A stretch of 64,000 nucleotides of DNA from Melastoma dodecandrum (lineage: Eukaryota; Streptophyta; Magnoliopsida; Myrtales; Melastomataceae), in the NCBI GenBank assembly GCA_029817715.1, contig JARUPY010000087.1, forward strand, positions 3,968,001 to 4,032,000. The letters run 5' to 3'. The notes under the pieces were generated by a model that was given only the letters and a program-made list of their open reading frames with translations, was not told where the DNA came from and did not search any database. Shown piece by piece: positions 38,576 to 50,816 of this stretch. The position numbers were made by a program, and so were the translations under genes. Position 1 is the first letter of the stretch, and each line of letters begins with the position of its first letter.

Positions 38576-38762
38576 AGGTTTCTGGACTAATGGATGGACG
38601 AATAATGGCAAAAATTTGTGTACTGTGTCAAATATACTGCTTCTGTGATTTCAATGCAAGCAATATAGTTTGTATTGATGGACATATGATTTGGGTTTGT
38701 GCTTCGCTTTTCTCAAAACAAGATGTTGGAAGAAGAAACTTACTTGGAATGTGAGAAAATGC

Positions 38763-39800
38763 TCAAGAAGAGATTTTGGAGAGGGTTTGTATGATGGTTC
38801 TATGCCATGGATCAGAAAGGTGCTCCGACAGGTTGTTGATGGGTCCTACATGAGTCACAGAAGCTTGCACGAAGAACCCAAGCATTGCGATCATTGCTAA
38901 CAGTCCTGCAACGTTATAGCGTAAATAGAAACTAGATAAGAATATCCAATTCTTATATGGGAGATCTGGAAGACAAGGAATATAGTACAAACCGTTCATT
39001 ATCTCCTTGAGCTTCCATTCACGAGCATTCTTTATGTCCTTCCCGAGTCCCCAGGGATTTAACAGAGGACCGCCAGGATACCTGTGAGACCCGCACTCAA
39101 GAAGTCGGTGGGAAAGCCGCGACCAAAGTAAGGCGATAAGTGGATTGGAAGGGAAGGAAGATCGATCACCCGGGCTCTAGACCCTTCAATGCAGCTTCCA
39201 TTCCGAAGAAGGAACCCTCCTGAGCTAGAGACCCAGGGCTTACAAAGTCCATGTATCTCCTTGTTTCTGCGTATCTGTGGTTGATAAACGGCGAGGCCTA
39301 TACCAGTGGTGAAGAAATGCTCTCAGAGGAATAGACATTTAGAAGAAGAAACTTACCCCATCAGTAACAAATGGACGATGACAAGGTCTCCGTGCTGCCA
39401 AATTTATATTTAACCGCACCAGCTTCGTACCAAACAGGTAATTCCTTCAGACCAGTTATGCGAAGCAGCTGCAATTACAAAGAATCTAGCATTCCTTCTT
39501 GAATCCAATCATGTACAGACAAAGAAAATCCACTGCAAGTATGCTCACATCCGTGAAAAGAATGCCATCAACTCCAAGCGTCGCAAAGCGACAACGGACC
39601 AGCTTCGCCTGGACGTACCAATTCAAGCTTTCCGGATCCTCTCCAAGACCCAACGGGTCAAAACCAAAATCCCCAGCCAAACTGTGCCAAAAGATGTCCC
39701 AAAGTAAAATATCAACAACGAAATGAAACCAATAACAGAATAATTCAGATTAGATTACTCACGTTCCAGGAGCCAGGTGGGCCTTTGATGAGCTCTCACC
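38763..39800 (-). pseudogene. LHCA5-like photosystem I antenna pseudogene
   Basis: Exon remnants on the minus strand: about 39763-39800 (RPTWLPG-like, one base short), 39549-39681 ([19 protein letters not shown]), 39357-39468 (LPVWYEAGAVKYKFGST), 39170-39274 (RRYMDFVSPGS), 38993-39081 (YPGGPLLNP, KLKEIMNG) and 38763-38905 (LLAMIAMLGFFVQASVTHVG, then a normal stop). Splice sites remain, but the transit-peptide exon is missing. The second full exon lacks one base so its end is out of frame. Helix-B and helix-C/A pigment positions are altered: the Glu of the QAELVHCRFAM motif is Lys and the final Met is Thr; in the last helix NGRLAM has become NGLLAM. These residues ligate chlorophyll or form the Glu-Arg pairs, so the copy is dead. 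The choice of LHCA5 over other Lhca types rests on these motifs. Confidence 0.82.
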
Positions 39801-40224
39801 AGGACCGTCCAAAATTGTGAAAGATAAGTATGCTGCTTGACAATTTAAATCTCGATAGGAGAGAAGACAAGAAAAAAAATTGAAAGATTTTCAATGTCAC
39901 CGTAAGAAACATAATCACTTTGAAAATAGTTTTTCTTTGGATAAAATGTGCGATGCAGATGCGGATCACAGTCACACGAAAAAAGTATGCTCAAATAATG
40001 AATAACCAGGAGATCAAAAAGTGCAAGTGACGGATGAAAAAGCTTGTTGCCACGTGTTTTTCGGAAAAAAATTTGTGATCGTTTAATATAATGTTTGTAC
40101 GAATCACATAACGTAATATTTGAGCAACTTTGTATCACTCGACAAGGCAAAGGATCAAATGAAAATTATAAATACCAAATACATATAAGATTTGTTCATG
40201 GATGACGCCTGAAAATCAAAGTTC
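39801..40224. other. Intergenic, nothing recognised
   Basis: AT-rich DNA upstream of the antenna pseudogene. No transit peptide, repeat or RNA gene is seen. Confidence 0.5.
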
Positions 40225-40510
40225 CCCATTCCGATTTTCTCCGATATGCACCAAACTCGGAGTGCAAGACTCCGACTTTGGTCTGCGGCTTGAGAATTTG
40301 GGTCGCGTCTCACTAAAATCGGAGTTTGTGATTCCGATTTTGTGATTATTGGATTGAAATAGGAGTTAAGGACTCTGAGTTAATGATTTCTTGACATTCC
40401 TCATAAACTCGATTCAACAACTCCGAGTTTATGTCTGAGGTGCCTAAATCAGAGTCATAGACTCCGACTTTTTTGTAAATCAAAATTGGAGCTCCTAACT
40501 CCGATATATC
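40225..40510. repeat. Interspersed short inverted motifs (TCGGAGT / ACTCCGA)
   Basis: Within about 285 bp the motif ACTCCGA and its complement TCGGAGT (with variants such as TCAGAGT, ACTCTGAG, CTCCGAGTT) occur about a dozen times, spaced by roughly 10-45 bases. Typical units read as TCGGAGT, a few bases such as GCAAG, then ACTCCGACTTT, so each unit can fold into a small hairpin. The block has no ORF and is unlike its AT-rich surroundings. Confidence 0.75.
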
Positions 40511-42814
40511 GACACTAGTTGAGAAATTTTAGGCTTGACCAATCTATTTTGTAAAATATTTTGCGAACTAACATTATTTTGAATCAAACATGGAAGTGAA
40601 CCCACTTCTGCATTTTCTTTGTGTGCTTCACCAAACTCCTTGTTGCTTTTTATGCCAAAAAATGATCTTTTGAGGTTTAATTATGAGTAAACTGTTTTGA
40701 CAAAAAAATATGCTTTGCATTTTAGGTATGACTTGCATCATTGTCAATTTCGAGAGGAAAATATTTATTACCGTGTGGAAAGTGGATTTCACCCATGTTG
40801 ATAAAAGTCAAATAAGAGAAATATGTAAAATTTCGTTGAAATCTTTTCTCAAGTTATACGTCCCAATAATAATATAATATAACCAATATTTAGGAATAAA
40901 GTATACTTTTTTGGCTTCCGATGTGTACAATTATACCCTAACAAAAAGGATCGCATAGGAGCAGCAGAGTTACTTTTCTTTCTTTACCAATTACCAAAAA
41001 AAAATAAAAAAATAAACTTTTTCTTTCTTTACCAACTAATCTAATTCGGAAGTGGCTGTCGGATGGATGGTCTTAGTGATCGTGTCGTCTCACCCTCCTA
41101 GTCCTATCCATTCATCCCTTGTATTCGAAGGACACATGTGCTTTTCTTTTTCTTTCTTCTTTAGGTGCGATGTTGTGTTTTCCCATCACGTGACGGGAAA
41201 AAGTGAAAGTGAAAAACGATGGATACAGACGGAGTGGTCGTGGTGCCTCCTCCGCCCACACATCTGCCCTCCCCTCCCCTTTCTTTGTTTTCAATACGAT
41301 ATCATTAAATATTTGTCTTAATTTATTTGGTCCCCCCCCCCCCCCCCCCCTCTTATGTTATATACATATATGTGTAAACAAAAGGAAAACTCCACTGACA
41401 ATAGACATCATAAAATATTGCCAAAGGCCGAAAACAAAATCTAAATGAGATCCCGGCCCCAAAAGCAGTGCCTCCCCCCCCCCTAATTTCCCATCATTTT
41501 TTTTATAAATAATTTCGTGAATAAATAAGGCATTTGATGAATTTTGGTGACAAAGATTTGGTGAAAAAATCCCTCCTTAAGTTTGAAGTTAAAGATTATA
41601 TGGTATGCAGTGATTGATTGTTTAGTTAAACAAGGGGCATCGGATTGAGATTGTGATTGGGAGGGAGATAGAAAGATTATCTGGCCAAACATATCTATCT
41701 GATGGGAGGAGATCCTGAGTTGAAAAATATAAAGAGAGAATGCAACCCCACTCCCACCTCCCCCCCCCCCAAAAATACCTTTGAATTGTTGCTTTCACAC
41801 ACACAGCCTTGAATATCGATTATAGAGTCTCTCTCTCTCTCTCTCTCTCTCGTATGTTTTGTTGGGTAGCCGTGGACATCATGACTACTTCACTCACATC
41901 TTTCTATATAAAAAGATTAAGGGGGGACCGACCCATCAAGAAATCTTAGGACGACTGCTGAGTCAAAACCTGACTGACTGGCTTGGTTACCATTTACCAA
42001 CACCCCAAACCAACATGTCCTAGATTGTTTTAGTTAACAAATATATACATACATATATAATTGATTTTGATTAGTTGTTTTTTTGTTTTTTGGGATTGAT
42101 TGATTTTAAAACAAAAAAAAGAGAGAGAATAGTACAAGAAAAAGTACTGGAGTTGGTAAATGGCAAAAGGACGGACGGACGGACGGGGGGGTGATTTGAT
42201 ATGATATGTGGTCCCTTCTCCTGTTTCCCTGCCTATATAGGCCTTATGTCACCCCCCCCAAAAAAAAAACAATTAAAAAAATTATGGCCAAGTAGTCTCC
42301 CTTCCGAGGGACCACCATTTTGAAAATCCCAGTTCCCTACTGAATTTTACGCACCTCCTCCTCCTAAATATCACCTTAACAACACCCAACTTCACTTACA
42401 AACCATCCCCCACCATGTACATAAATCATGTTATCAAAGGGTTGTACCTTAAAGTTAAAAATTTTAGATCTTATATTTGATTCCCGATGGACCCACTCAT
42501 TTATCATTTGTATTTTTTCATCTCATTTTTTTTATTTTAGTATATACAGAAGGGACAGTACGATGATGTTGGGGACAGTACGATGATGTTGGGCTTTGGA
42601 ATATTTAATGGTGGGAGAGACAAGTGGGTGTGGGTGGGGCCATTTTTGCAGACGAGAGCGAATCTTTATTCTTTATTTAATAACCCCTCCCCCGTAAAAA
42701 AAAAAAAAAAACACGCAAAATCTACAAAAAATTCGATTTACTCCTTTTACTTTATGTTGGGATATAAAAAAAGAGAATTCCTCTGACTCACTTTTTAAAT
42801 AATTAATAATACTA
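40511..42814. other. AT-rich intergenic DNA with microsatellites
   Basis: 2.3 kb with no gene recognised. Simple sequences include a C-run of about 19 at 41332-41350, a CT repeat at about 41827-41851, GGAC repeats at 42171-42186, several A-runs and a C-run at 41760-41770. The last 30 bases before the viral copy (taataatactag) are AT-rich host sequence. Confidence 0.6.
42552..42591. repeat. Tandem duplication, 2 x 20 bp
   Basis: Two perfect 20-bp units starting GGGACAGTACG occupy 42552-42571 and 42572-42591, about 225 bp left of the first viral junction. Confidence 0.9.
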
Positions 42815-42881
42815 GGATGTCAGCTACAGCTTTTATGGCTTTAGTTATCCTTTCTTGAGTTGTTTGTGACAGTCGTACAGT

Positions 42882-42893
42882 TGGTATCAGAGC
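42882..42893 (+). other. Viral tRNA-iMet primer-binding site, copy 1
   Basis: TGGTATCAGAGC is a perfect 12-base complement of the 3' end of plant initiator-Met tRNA. In this family it primes minus-strand synthesis and marks position 1 of the genome map. It lies 81 bp upstream of the polyprotein ATG. Confidence 0.95.
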
Positions 42894-42974
42894 CTTTTCC
42901 TTTTCTTCTTTTCGAGGGGAGTGAGAGATCTAGACTAGGAACCCCACCTGGAGAAGCACCTTGCCCACACCACC

Positions 42975-45512
42975 ATGGATAACACTACTCATACTAGCTC
43001 TACCGTGATGAATGCTCCCATCACACTAGATTCAGGCCTTAGTATAAGAACCTCTACTTCTGACAGACTTGGAGGGTTATATGAGATATCCCATAAAGAA
43101 GAATGGGAGGAAACTAAGCTTCCTCTCCTCAACCCTTATGCTGCTTTCATCAAGCCCTCTTTGAATCCCATAAGAAGTATCCGGACACTAATCAGACATC
43201 CTTCTTCAAAAGTACTAGAGTATGTCCAAGCCAGCAAATTCAGCCAACACCCTATTTGGGCCACACACAGGGAACAGTTTGTGTCCCTCCAACTACCTGC
43301 TGAATTTCCCAGACAATGGATTGACAAAGGATATACTCATCTCCACTTTGGAGCCATTAGACTTGCATTAACCTACCATGGCAGGAAAGGTCTCCCAGTC
43401 ACTGCAAGAATGGCCCTTCTGGATGTCAGATACAGAGAGTATCAACATGCTTGTATCGGCACCGTAGAAACAACACTAAATGCTGGGACAGTATTTGTTA
43501 CACTTTATCCCAACTTCTGTATGTCTCTACAGGATTCCAACATACTGAATGCCTTACAAGTACAGGTCCAGATTGCAGGACCAGAACAGGATGAAAATTC
43601 CATTGAAGCAACCATGCACTACCAGATGGCTTACAGAGTGCAAAATCATGCACTAGACCTCAACGTTGCTGACAATAACGGTGATGCTTTACTTATTCGA
43701 AGCGATTACCATAACTCACAAGCCCCTACATGCTTATATGTACCCAGGCAGATCAGCAGAGATGACCTCCTCAAACTCTTGCCTGAAAGATGGATCACCA
43801 ACTATGAAAGAACTCAACAGAAGGTCAAACCCATCCAGTCGTCTGAAACAAAGTTCATCAGAAATAAAGACGGCACAGTAATCATCAAGTTTGACCGGAC
43901 ACATGAAAAGGATGCTCCAACTCCTTCGATCTTCCCAACTATGTTCATGATGCAACCTCTTCCTCGGCAGAAGAAACCTAGTCCCCTTAACCGTATCATC
44001 CATTCTTTTGATGAACAGGGACAAGAAACGTATCACTTCAGAGATCCAGCAACTGACCACTGCTACTGGGATGTTTGTTCCTCAGACATTTGCGGATGCA
44101 AAGATGAGCATCTCTCAAGCGATGATGAGGATACCAGGAGAAAAAAGAAGTCACAAAGAAAACCTGTTGACTCTGACTCTGACAGTGATGATGATCAGGA
44201 TCAGAAGCCCTTCAAAGATGATGAGCCAGATGCCGCTCCCCAAATCAAAACAGATTATGGAGCATGGCAGTTCCTGATCGACCAGGCCCCTCGGGTCCGG
44301 CCTAAAAAGAAGCCCTCAAAGGTATTACCTTGCTACCGAAATATTCTTAAGTGGCAGAAGAAGAACCCTTCTTCGCAGGTAATCCTAGGTGAGGTAAAAC
44401 CCACCAGTTGTGCTCAAGAGGCTGAAAAGCCAATACCCACCAGCACCCCATCAGAAATCATGATGATGGGAAGACCTGGAGAGTTGAACTTCCCACCTCA
44501 AAATGAGCAAACCATTGACGGTATTAGGTACTGTTCCAAAATTCCTATTCCGACAGGTGTTGATGCACAGGGTAATTCCCTGAGAAATAGTACTGCAGAA
44601 CATGTCCTCAATTGGCAAAGCCAAAATGCCTTAGCGCAAAATGCAGGACTCAACACAATCTGCAGAAAAATAGACACTGTCCAAGAACTTTTGACAGGAA
44701 CAGAGGCCAGGCTCAGTGCAAAGATAGACGCTCATCAGGATAAAAACCAGGCGATGCTCCAATCCCTTCATAAGAGGTTAGAGAACTTTGAAAAGGGTAA
44801 ATACCCTTCTTATTTCAGGTCTGACCCAGATGATGAGATCGCCAAGCTTAAAAGGCAGATCAAGATATTAGAAGACAAGCAGGTGGATCTAAACAAACAA
44901 CCAGACCCTGCCAGTCTACTAAGCTTTGGACGACCACAAGTTATCCCACAAAGCTATGGGTTAAGTTTGAATCCCATCTCAAAGCCTTTTGATATCTTGG
45001 ATTTTGGTAATAGGACTTCTTCATTTATGCAAGTATCCTCTAATGCTCCTCCTCTGTATGGACAAGTTGGAAAGAAAGATCCTGCAGAAATCAGAGAAGT
45101 TATTAGAGAACAGCAGAAGTCATCCAGAAGAAGGAATGAGATTAAAGAAGGCAAGAGAAAGGCAGAAAGCTCCAAACCTGCAGAAAGACACCGAACACCC
45201 AGTCCAGAGACGCAGTCTAGTCCTAGCCCTCAGACACAACAGTTAATGATCCGAGGACATCAGGACTCTCTTGATTGCCCAACAAGGAAATGGGTAACAT
45301 CGACTACTCTTCAGTCCTCACCCAGTCTTTCTGAAAATACTTCTGACGGTTATTATGATAACCACGACCCTATTGGAAGCTATTTCTCCCAGTCTCCACC
45401 ATTTATGCCTTCCCAGATTCTCATGGCAAATAGGTATGAGGAATCCCACACTTCTGAGAGCTCATCAGAAGAAATCCACCTCCTCATCCGAGGAAAGCAC
45501 CTCTACGGGTGA
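42975..45512 (+). pseudogene. Viral polyprotein, N-terminal part (movement protein, capsid start), copy 1
   Basis: Starts at ATG 42975. Residues of about 100-260 carry the 30K-type movement-protein core seen in caulimovirids (WIDKGYTHLHFGAIRLALTY, then GTVFVTLYPNFCMSLQD); this protein forms plasmodesmal tubules for cell-to-cell spread. Downstream are an acidic/Ser-rich stretch (DSDSDSDDDQDQ), a predicted coiled coil (about residues 550-660, EARLSAKIDAHQDKNQ) and a basic, Ser/Pro-rich region. The frame is lost at 45475, where one extra T lies compared with copies 2 and 3, and ends 12 codons later at a stop. The break separates movement protein from capsid, protease and RT. Confidence 0.88.
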
Positions 45513-48500
45513 ATCAGAACAGGTATCTGATGATACTCCAGAAACCTCATCTTTAGTACTGACCCATGTATTTATGGCAGACAGAGAAGAGACAGAAACC
45601 AGTACCTATAGACAAGAAGAAGTACAGTCAGATGAATCAATGGAGGAAACTCCTCCTAGGAGAACAGAGGGAAATAACAAGTTTACCTTTGATGACATAC
45701 CACGACACCAATGGCCACAGCGCATACAAGATTTTCTTGCGTGGTGTATTCACAAAAGGGTAACCGTATATAACACCTCTGATATCCTTACAGACTTGAC
45801 CTCCAATTTTCATGGCACCTTGCAGACATGGTGGAATCTGTTCTCAGAACAAGATCAAATCCAGATGGTAAATATGACTTTACCAGACTTCATGAACAAC
45901 CTCCACCTTCATCTAATTGGCAACCCAAATGACCTCCTAGAAGAGAAAAGGACAGAATTCTTCCAGCGAAGATGCTGCTCGTACAAGGTACAAGATTTGG
46001 ATAAACATTTCCAAAGAATGCTGCATCTATTCTTGCATTTAGGTGGAGACAATACATACAAACCTGTATTTCTATCCTCGATAGAACCACCTATATCTGC
46101 TATGGTTGAGAAAAGTCTTATCAGCAAGAATATTAGGATTGCTCAACTAACGGTCGGACAGATTCAGCAAGAAATCATCTCTGGGGTCAATGAACTGTGC
46201 CAGAGAAAAGAAATCATTCAAGGATTTCTGAATCAGGACAAACGTCTAGATCAAGTCTGCCGAGCCAAGAAAAACAGGTACAAAATTAAGTGTACCAGCA
46301 AAGATTTGTGCTCTTGTGCTCCAGGACCCAAGCCCCACAAAACAAAGCATGGAAAGAAGGATTTCTCCAAAGGGAAAAAGTTCCCTAAAAAATCACGCAG
46401 GTTTCCAAAGAAGTGGAAGAGATTCCTCAGGTTCAAAAGGAAGGTTGGACCACAAAGAAAGTCCACCAAATGTTTCATTTGCAATAAGCCTGACCACTTT
46501 GCAAAAAACTGCCCCAGGAGGGGAAAAGGCTTAATGGCGCAAATTGAAGAATGCACCCAGACATCCCTGAGGGATGATGATCTTGAATCTCTTTTCTCCT
46601 TAGAAGAATTCCAAACTAAAAAGACAGTTTTTTGTCTTGAAGGAGAATTTTCAGAAACAGATGCTGAAGAGGGAATATACACCATCAGAGTTCATCCAGA
46701 AGGACAGAACCTCCCCATCATTCCTATAAGGCAAGTACCTTCTGAAGAATCCAATAATGGTACCATCATTGTTACAGGGGACTCTGATGAGGAAGAACCT
46801 TATAAACAAGATTCACCCCAACAGCTCCCACTCATTGCTGCTTCCCAAATGGCACCACATATAAAGGTCCAGGTATATTTTTCCAAGTACCATAGACCAG
46901 TTACTGCCATTGCCTTCATAGACACTGGAGCAGCAGAAAGCATGATTAACCCGATTCTTGTACCGCCACAATTCCTAGTTCCATACATGAAGAAATTTGT
47001 GGCTGCATCAAGTGACGTGTTCCATACCACTCACAAGACTAAGAATTTAAAGATAAAGCTTTTCCACAACTGCATTATCCAATCCTCCTTATATGTCACA
47101 GATCTTCCAGGGAGAGATATAGTACTTGGATGGAACATTCTGCATAAATTACCAGAACTGATGATCTTGTCTACAGGCCTCAAATATCATGGAAATTTCA
47201 AGCCATACACATCACTAACCCGGATGTTTTCTATTGAGCCTGCAGAAAGAATGAAACAATTGTTCAGTTCATCCTTTGCAGAAAGTCATGAAGAGTTTCT
47301 ACAGAAATGCCCTCATCCATTATGGAAGAACTCAAAGTTCTTTGTTCGGCTACCATTCAAGCAGAATGAAGACATTAATCCCACAAAGGCTAGTCATTCA
47401 GGTATGAATCCTGATGATACTAAGGCTGCTAAAAAAGAATGTGCTTCCTTATTGCAGCAGGGATTAATTGAGCCAACAGACTCACAGTGGGCATGCGAAG
47501 CGTTTTACGTAAACAAACGTTCCGAACAGATCAGGGGAAAACGGAGGTTAGTTATAAATTATCAGCCTCTAAATCAGTTCCTACAGGATGATAAGTTTCC
47601 AGTGCCAAGACGAACGGTATTGTTCTCTTCACTTGCAAAAGCAAAAATCTTTTCAAAGTTTGACCTTAAAAGTGGCTTTTGGCAACTTGGCATACACCCT
47701 GATGATAAATGGAAAACGGGATTTTGCATCCCAGATGGACACTACCAATGGACAGTTTTGCCCTTTGGACTAAAAACTGCCCTATCACTTTTCCAGAAAG
47801 TCATGATAAAGATCTTTGAACCAATCTTGGACTCTGCACTTGTATATATTGATGACATCCTGCTATTCAGCCCAGACAGGCCTTCACATGAGAAACTGCT
47901 AGGACAATTTGCAGGCCTTGTACAGGAACATGGCATAATGCTCTCAGAGAAAAAGATGAGACTCTTTGAACATTCAGTGGAATTCTTGGGAATGAGCCTA
48001 TCTAACGGACAATATCACCCTGGACCTCATATAGCCCAAGAATTATTAAAATTCCCAGACACAAATCTTACAAAGAAACAAGTCCAACAGTTTTTGGGAA
48101 TTGTTAATTACCTGAGAGATTTTGTTCCTAACATCAGCAGGTACACCAGTCCATTAGAGGCCCAACTCAAGAAGGATTCATCACCCTGGGGACCAGCCCA
48201 AACCGAAGCAGTTAAGTATCTAAAGACCCATTTACAGATGCTTCCCCCTTTGCAGATCCCTTCAGATGGAGTCCGCATCCTCCAAACAGATGCGAGTGAT
48301 CAATTTTGGGCCGCCATCCTCTTAGAGGAAAAGAATGGAAAACGGCAGGTATGTGCCTATAAGTCTGGGAGATTTAATACAGCTGAGCAACACTATCACT
48401 CAACAATGAAGGAAATTCTAGCAGTCAAGTATGGCATTAAAAAATTTGAGTTCCACCTCATTGGCCATCATTTTATTGTTGAAAGTGACATGTCTTCTTT

Positions 48501-49647
48501 CCCATCTATGATTAAGTTCACACAGAAGAAGATACCGAATGCACAGCTACTCAGACTCTCAGAATGGTTTTCCCAGTATACCTTCACTGCCAAACATATC
48601 AAAGGAAAGACCAATGTGGTTGCTGACTTTCTTTCCCGGCCCTTTGATATATCTAATCCTTCACTACATGAAGTTCCAAGCTTGCAGGCCATGATACGCA
48701 CATATGTGCCTAAACCTTTGGATATGAGAAGGATTCTTCCTCCAGAGATTATCCACTATGATAACAAAGAACATGTGGAAGAAGTCCTTGCCAATGCAGG
48801 CTTCATGGTAAAACGATACCTGGAAAGGATTTTTAGCAAATACGGACGAATGATGTTCCCAGAACAAGGACTACATCCCTGCTATCCTTTCCTCAGAGTC
48901 ATATCCATCGAGCCAATGAGTATCTTTCCTGAAGAACTAAAATGGCTCTTATGGTATCTCCTGCATAAGTACATAATGGCTCTTGAATTCCCCACCGAAG
49001 AACTACTCACTTATCTGGGACAATTGGGAGATCTCTATACTTTCACACCACACAGAAGGCCTCACTCTCACTTAGCTGAAGTACTATCGTGGTTTGCCCC
49101 ACTAATACAGTGGAAGATGTGGATTGAAGCTCACCAAGACAAATACTTCAAGTTCGGCGATATAACCCCATATTCAGTTTATCTTTTTCGCAGGTACTGG
49201 TATTTCGACTCAAGGCTACAAGCAATGGCATCCATCAACACAGTAGACGAATTCGCCAGTCTCCCCTTTTCTCTAGTTCATGAAGCTCCACTCCATTCAG
49301 ACAGAGAAATGGCCATCACCGACAACGAATTTCTGAAGATCAGACTCTGTAAAGAAAACGGAGTTCCATACTTAGACCCAGACGTCGTACTTCAACATCA
49401 GATCCAGTTCACCGACCCGAACCATGTCCACATGCTTCAATGTGCGCTCCACCAGCACGAGCATCACGATGACGGAGTATATTGGGAAGATATTGCACAA
49501 GACTTCCTAAACAAGGTAGACCTTGGCCCAAGCTCATCAGGCCCATCCGGCCCAAATCCAGAATCTTCATCAGCGGGTCCCTCATCCACTCAAAAAAGAA
49601 GTTCAGAGCACTTCCCCGACAATCGAGGAAAGCGACCAAGAGAGTAG
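45476..49647 (+). pseudogene. Viral polyprotein, C-terminal part (capsid, protease, RT, RNase H), copy 1
   Basis: The shifted frame (open from 45355) continues to TAG at 49647. In order: capsid region with FLAWCIHKRVTVYN and a Lys/Arg-rich tail; CCHC finger CFICNKPDHFAKNC (46471-46512); aspartic protease FIDTGAAES (46918 on); RT with KFDLKSGFWQLGIHPDD and catalytic YIDDILLF (47845 on); RNase H with LQTDASDQFWAA (about 48280) and a second acidic site in FIVESDMSS. After RNase H come about 330 residues with no motif I recognise, ending in a Ser/Pro/Gly-rich tail and a basic NRGKRPRE end. All catalytic residues look intact, but the upstream frameshift disconnects this part from the start codon. 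Confidence 0.9.
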
Positions 49648-50444
49648 CCGCCCACGAGGAATAAAGAAGATGCCTTAGCGATAAGGCCGGCACAAGCAGC
49701 CAATTAACTTTCCAAAAGCTGCAAGATTCCTCCGCAAATTTCGCTCCACTAATTTAGCTTTACAGCTTTTCGCATAGTGAAATCTTTGTAATATAAATAG
49801 ACACTCCCACCAGAGGAGCAAGGCAGAGCAATTTACATTGAGAGCTAATACACAAGTAGTTTTCCCAATTCCATGGCCGGCTAAGCTTCTCCTAAGGTGT
49901 TATCCAGTAGTGGTGGTTCCCTAGATCGACAATCTCTCAAGAAACCTCCTCACCTTCGATAAACCCAAAAACACCTGCAAAACCCAGAAAACCCAAAAAC
50001 ATTCAAAAACCAGAAAACCCAAATTCATGACTCTTTTGTCCAGCATCCATCGTATGCTTTGTTTTATATTCATTTTATCATTGTTATTTCCAGAGTTTTC
50101 CAGGTTCTGCTTTATTTTAATTATTTATCCTTTATCACCTTTGATGATGTTTATATTGTAGCTGGCAAATCTTTTATCAACCTTATTATTCTGTGTTATC
50201 TACTTCAGTATGATGGTATGACCTGTTAAGGAAAGGACTCTTCCCCAGACAAACTCTAAATCTTGAGATGAGTGTTATGGTTTTGACTACCCAGACTCTA
50301 ATTGTGAAATGGATGTTTGCAGTACACTGTTAACTCGGTAGGGTTCTCTCAGAATCGTAAAGCTATCGACTGCCATAAGGACCGCTTGCCGTTATAGCCA
50401 GGAGGGCTGCCAGGCGCAGGTCGCGGCCACTGATAGTAGGTGTG
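49648..50444 (+). other. Viral intergenic/leader region, copy 1
   Basis: Non-coding viral DNA after the polyprotein stop. It holds an AATAAA-like GGAATAAAG at 49659-49667, the TATA box below, and a presumed long RNA leader with several very short ORFs (for example ATGGCCGGCTAAG at 49872). The same sequence is present inverted in copy 2. Confidence 0.7.
49792..49800 (+). promoter_or_regulatory. Viral TATA box, copy 1
   Basis: TATAAATAG lies 145 bp after the polyprotein stop in otherwise mixed sequence. Its place between the RNase H end and the PBS is where caulimovirids keep the pregenomic RNA promoter; transcription would start about 30 bases downstream, near 49825. It is conserved in copy 2. 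Confidence 0.75.
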
Positions 50445-50816
50445 ATGAGACCTCCACTAAGAAGACAGCGTTTCCACAAACCTCCCTTTCCCAATAGTGA
50501 TGTCTTACGTAGCCACTTCCACAGTATTCGTCGACAGTATGGCGAGCCACTCTGGAAGAAGAAGAAAACTCTTAAACATTTTACCCGTACCATCACTGCA
50601 TTAGATGAGTACATAAACTATAAGGCCCGAAACTGTGTGCTACACACAATTGAGGCCCAGCTTTCTTACTTTGCCTACATGAAACCAGGTGAAGAATGGA
50701 TCTTCCACAACCCCTGGGATTTATGTGGCGGATGGACTTCCCTCCGCAACCATGTCCAGTACCGGCAGTATCTTGCTTGGTATATCAAGCAACATCTGTA
50801 TTTATCTACTGCCTAG
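50445..50816 (+). CDS. Viral ORF2, 123-residue protein of unknown function, copy 1
   Basis: An open frame with ATG at 50445 lies between the TATA box and the PBS, hence in the expected 5' leader of the pregenomic RNA. The product is basic at its N-terminus (MRPPLRRQRFHKPPF, then LWKKKKTLKHFTRT) and Trp/Tyr-rich in its C-terminal half (PGEEWIFHNPWDLCGGWTSL, then YRQYLAWYIKQHLYL). No family is recognised. It is also open in copy 2 with only a few amino-acid changes, which supports a real gene or at least very recent common origin. It could alternatively be a chance ORF in a leader. Confidence 0.6.
   Translation: MRPPLRRQRFHKPPFPNSDVLRSHFHSIRRQYGEPLWKKKKTLKHFTRTITALDEYINYKARNCVLHTIEAQLSYFAYMKPGEEWIFHNPWDLCGGWTSLRNHVQYRQYLAWYIKQHLYLSTA

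Noticed and set aside
43136..45246. Many ORFs of 60-150 codons on both strands inside the viral copies
   Set aside because: They overlap the long polyprotein in other frames and recur at the same viral offset in all three copies only because the DNA is nearly identical.
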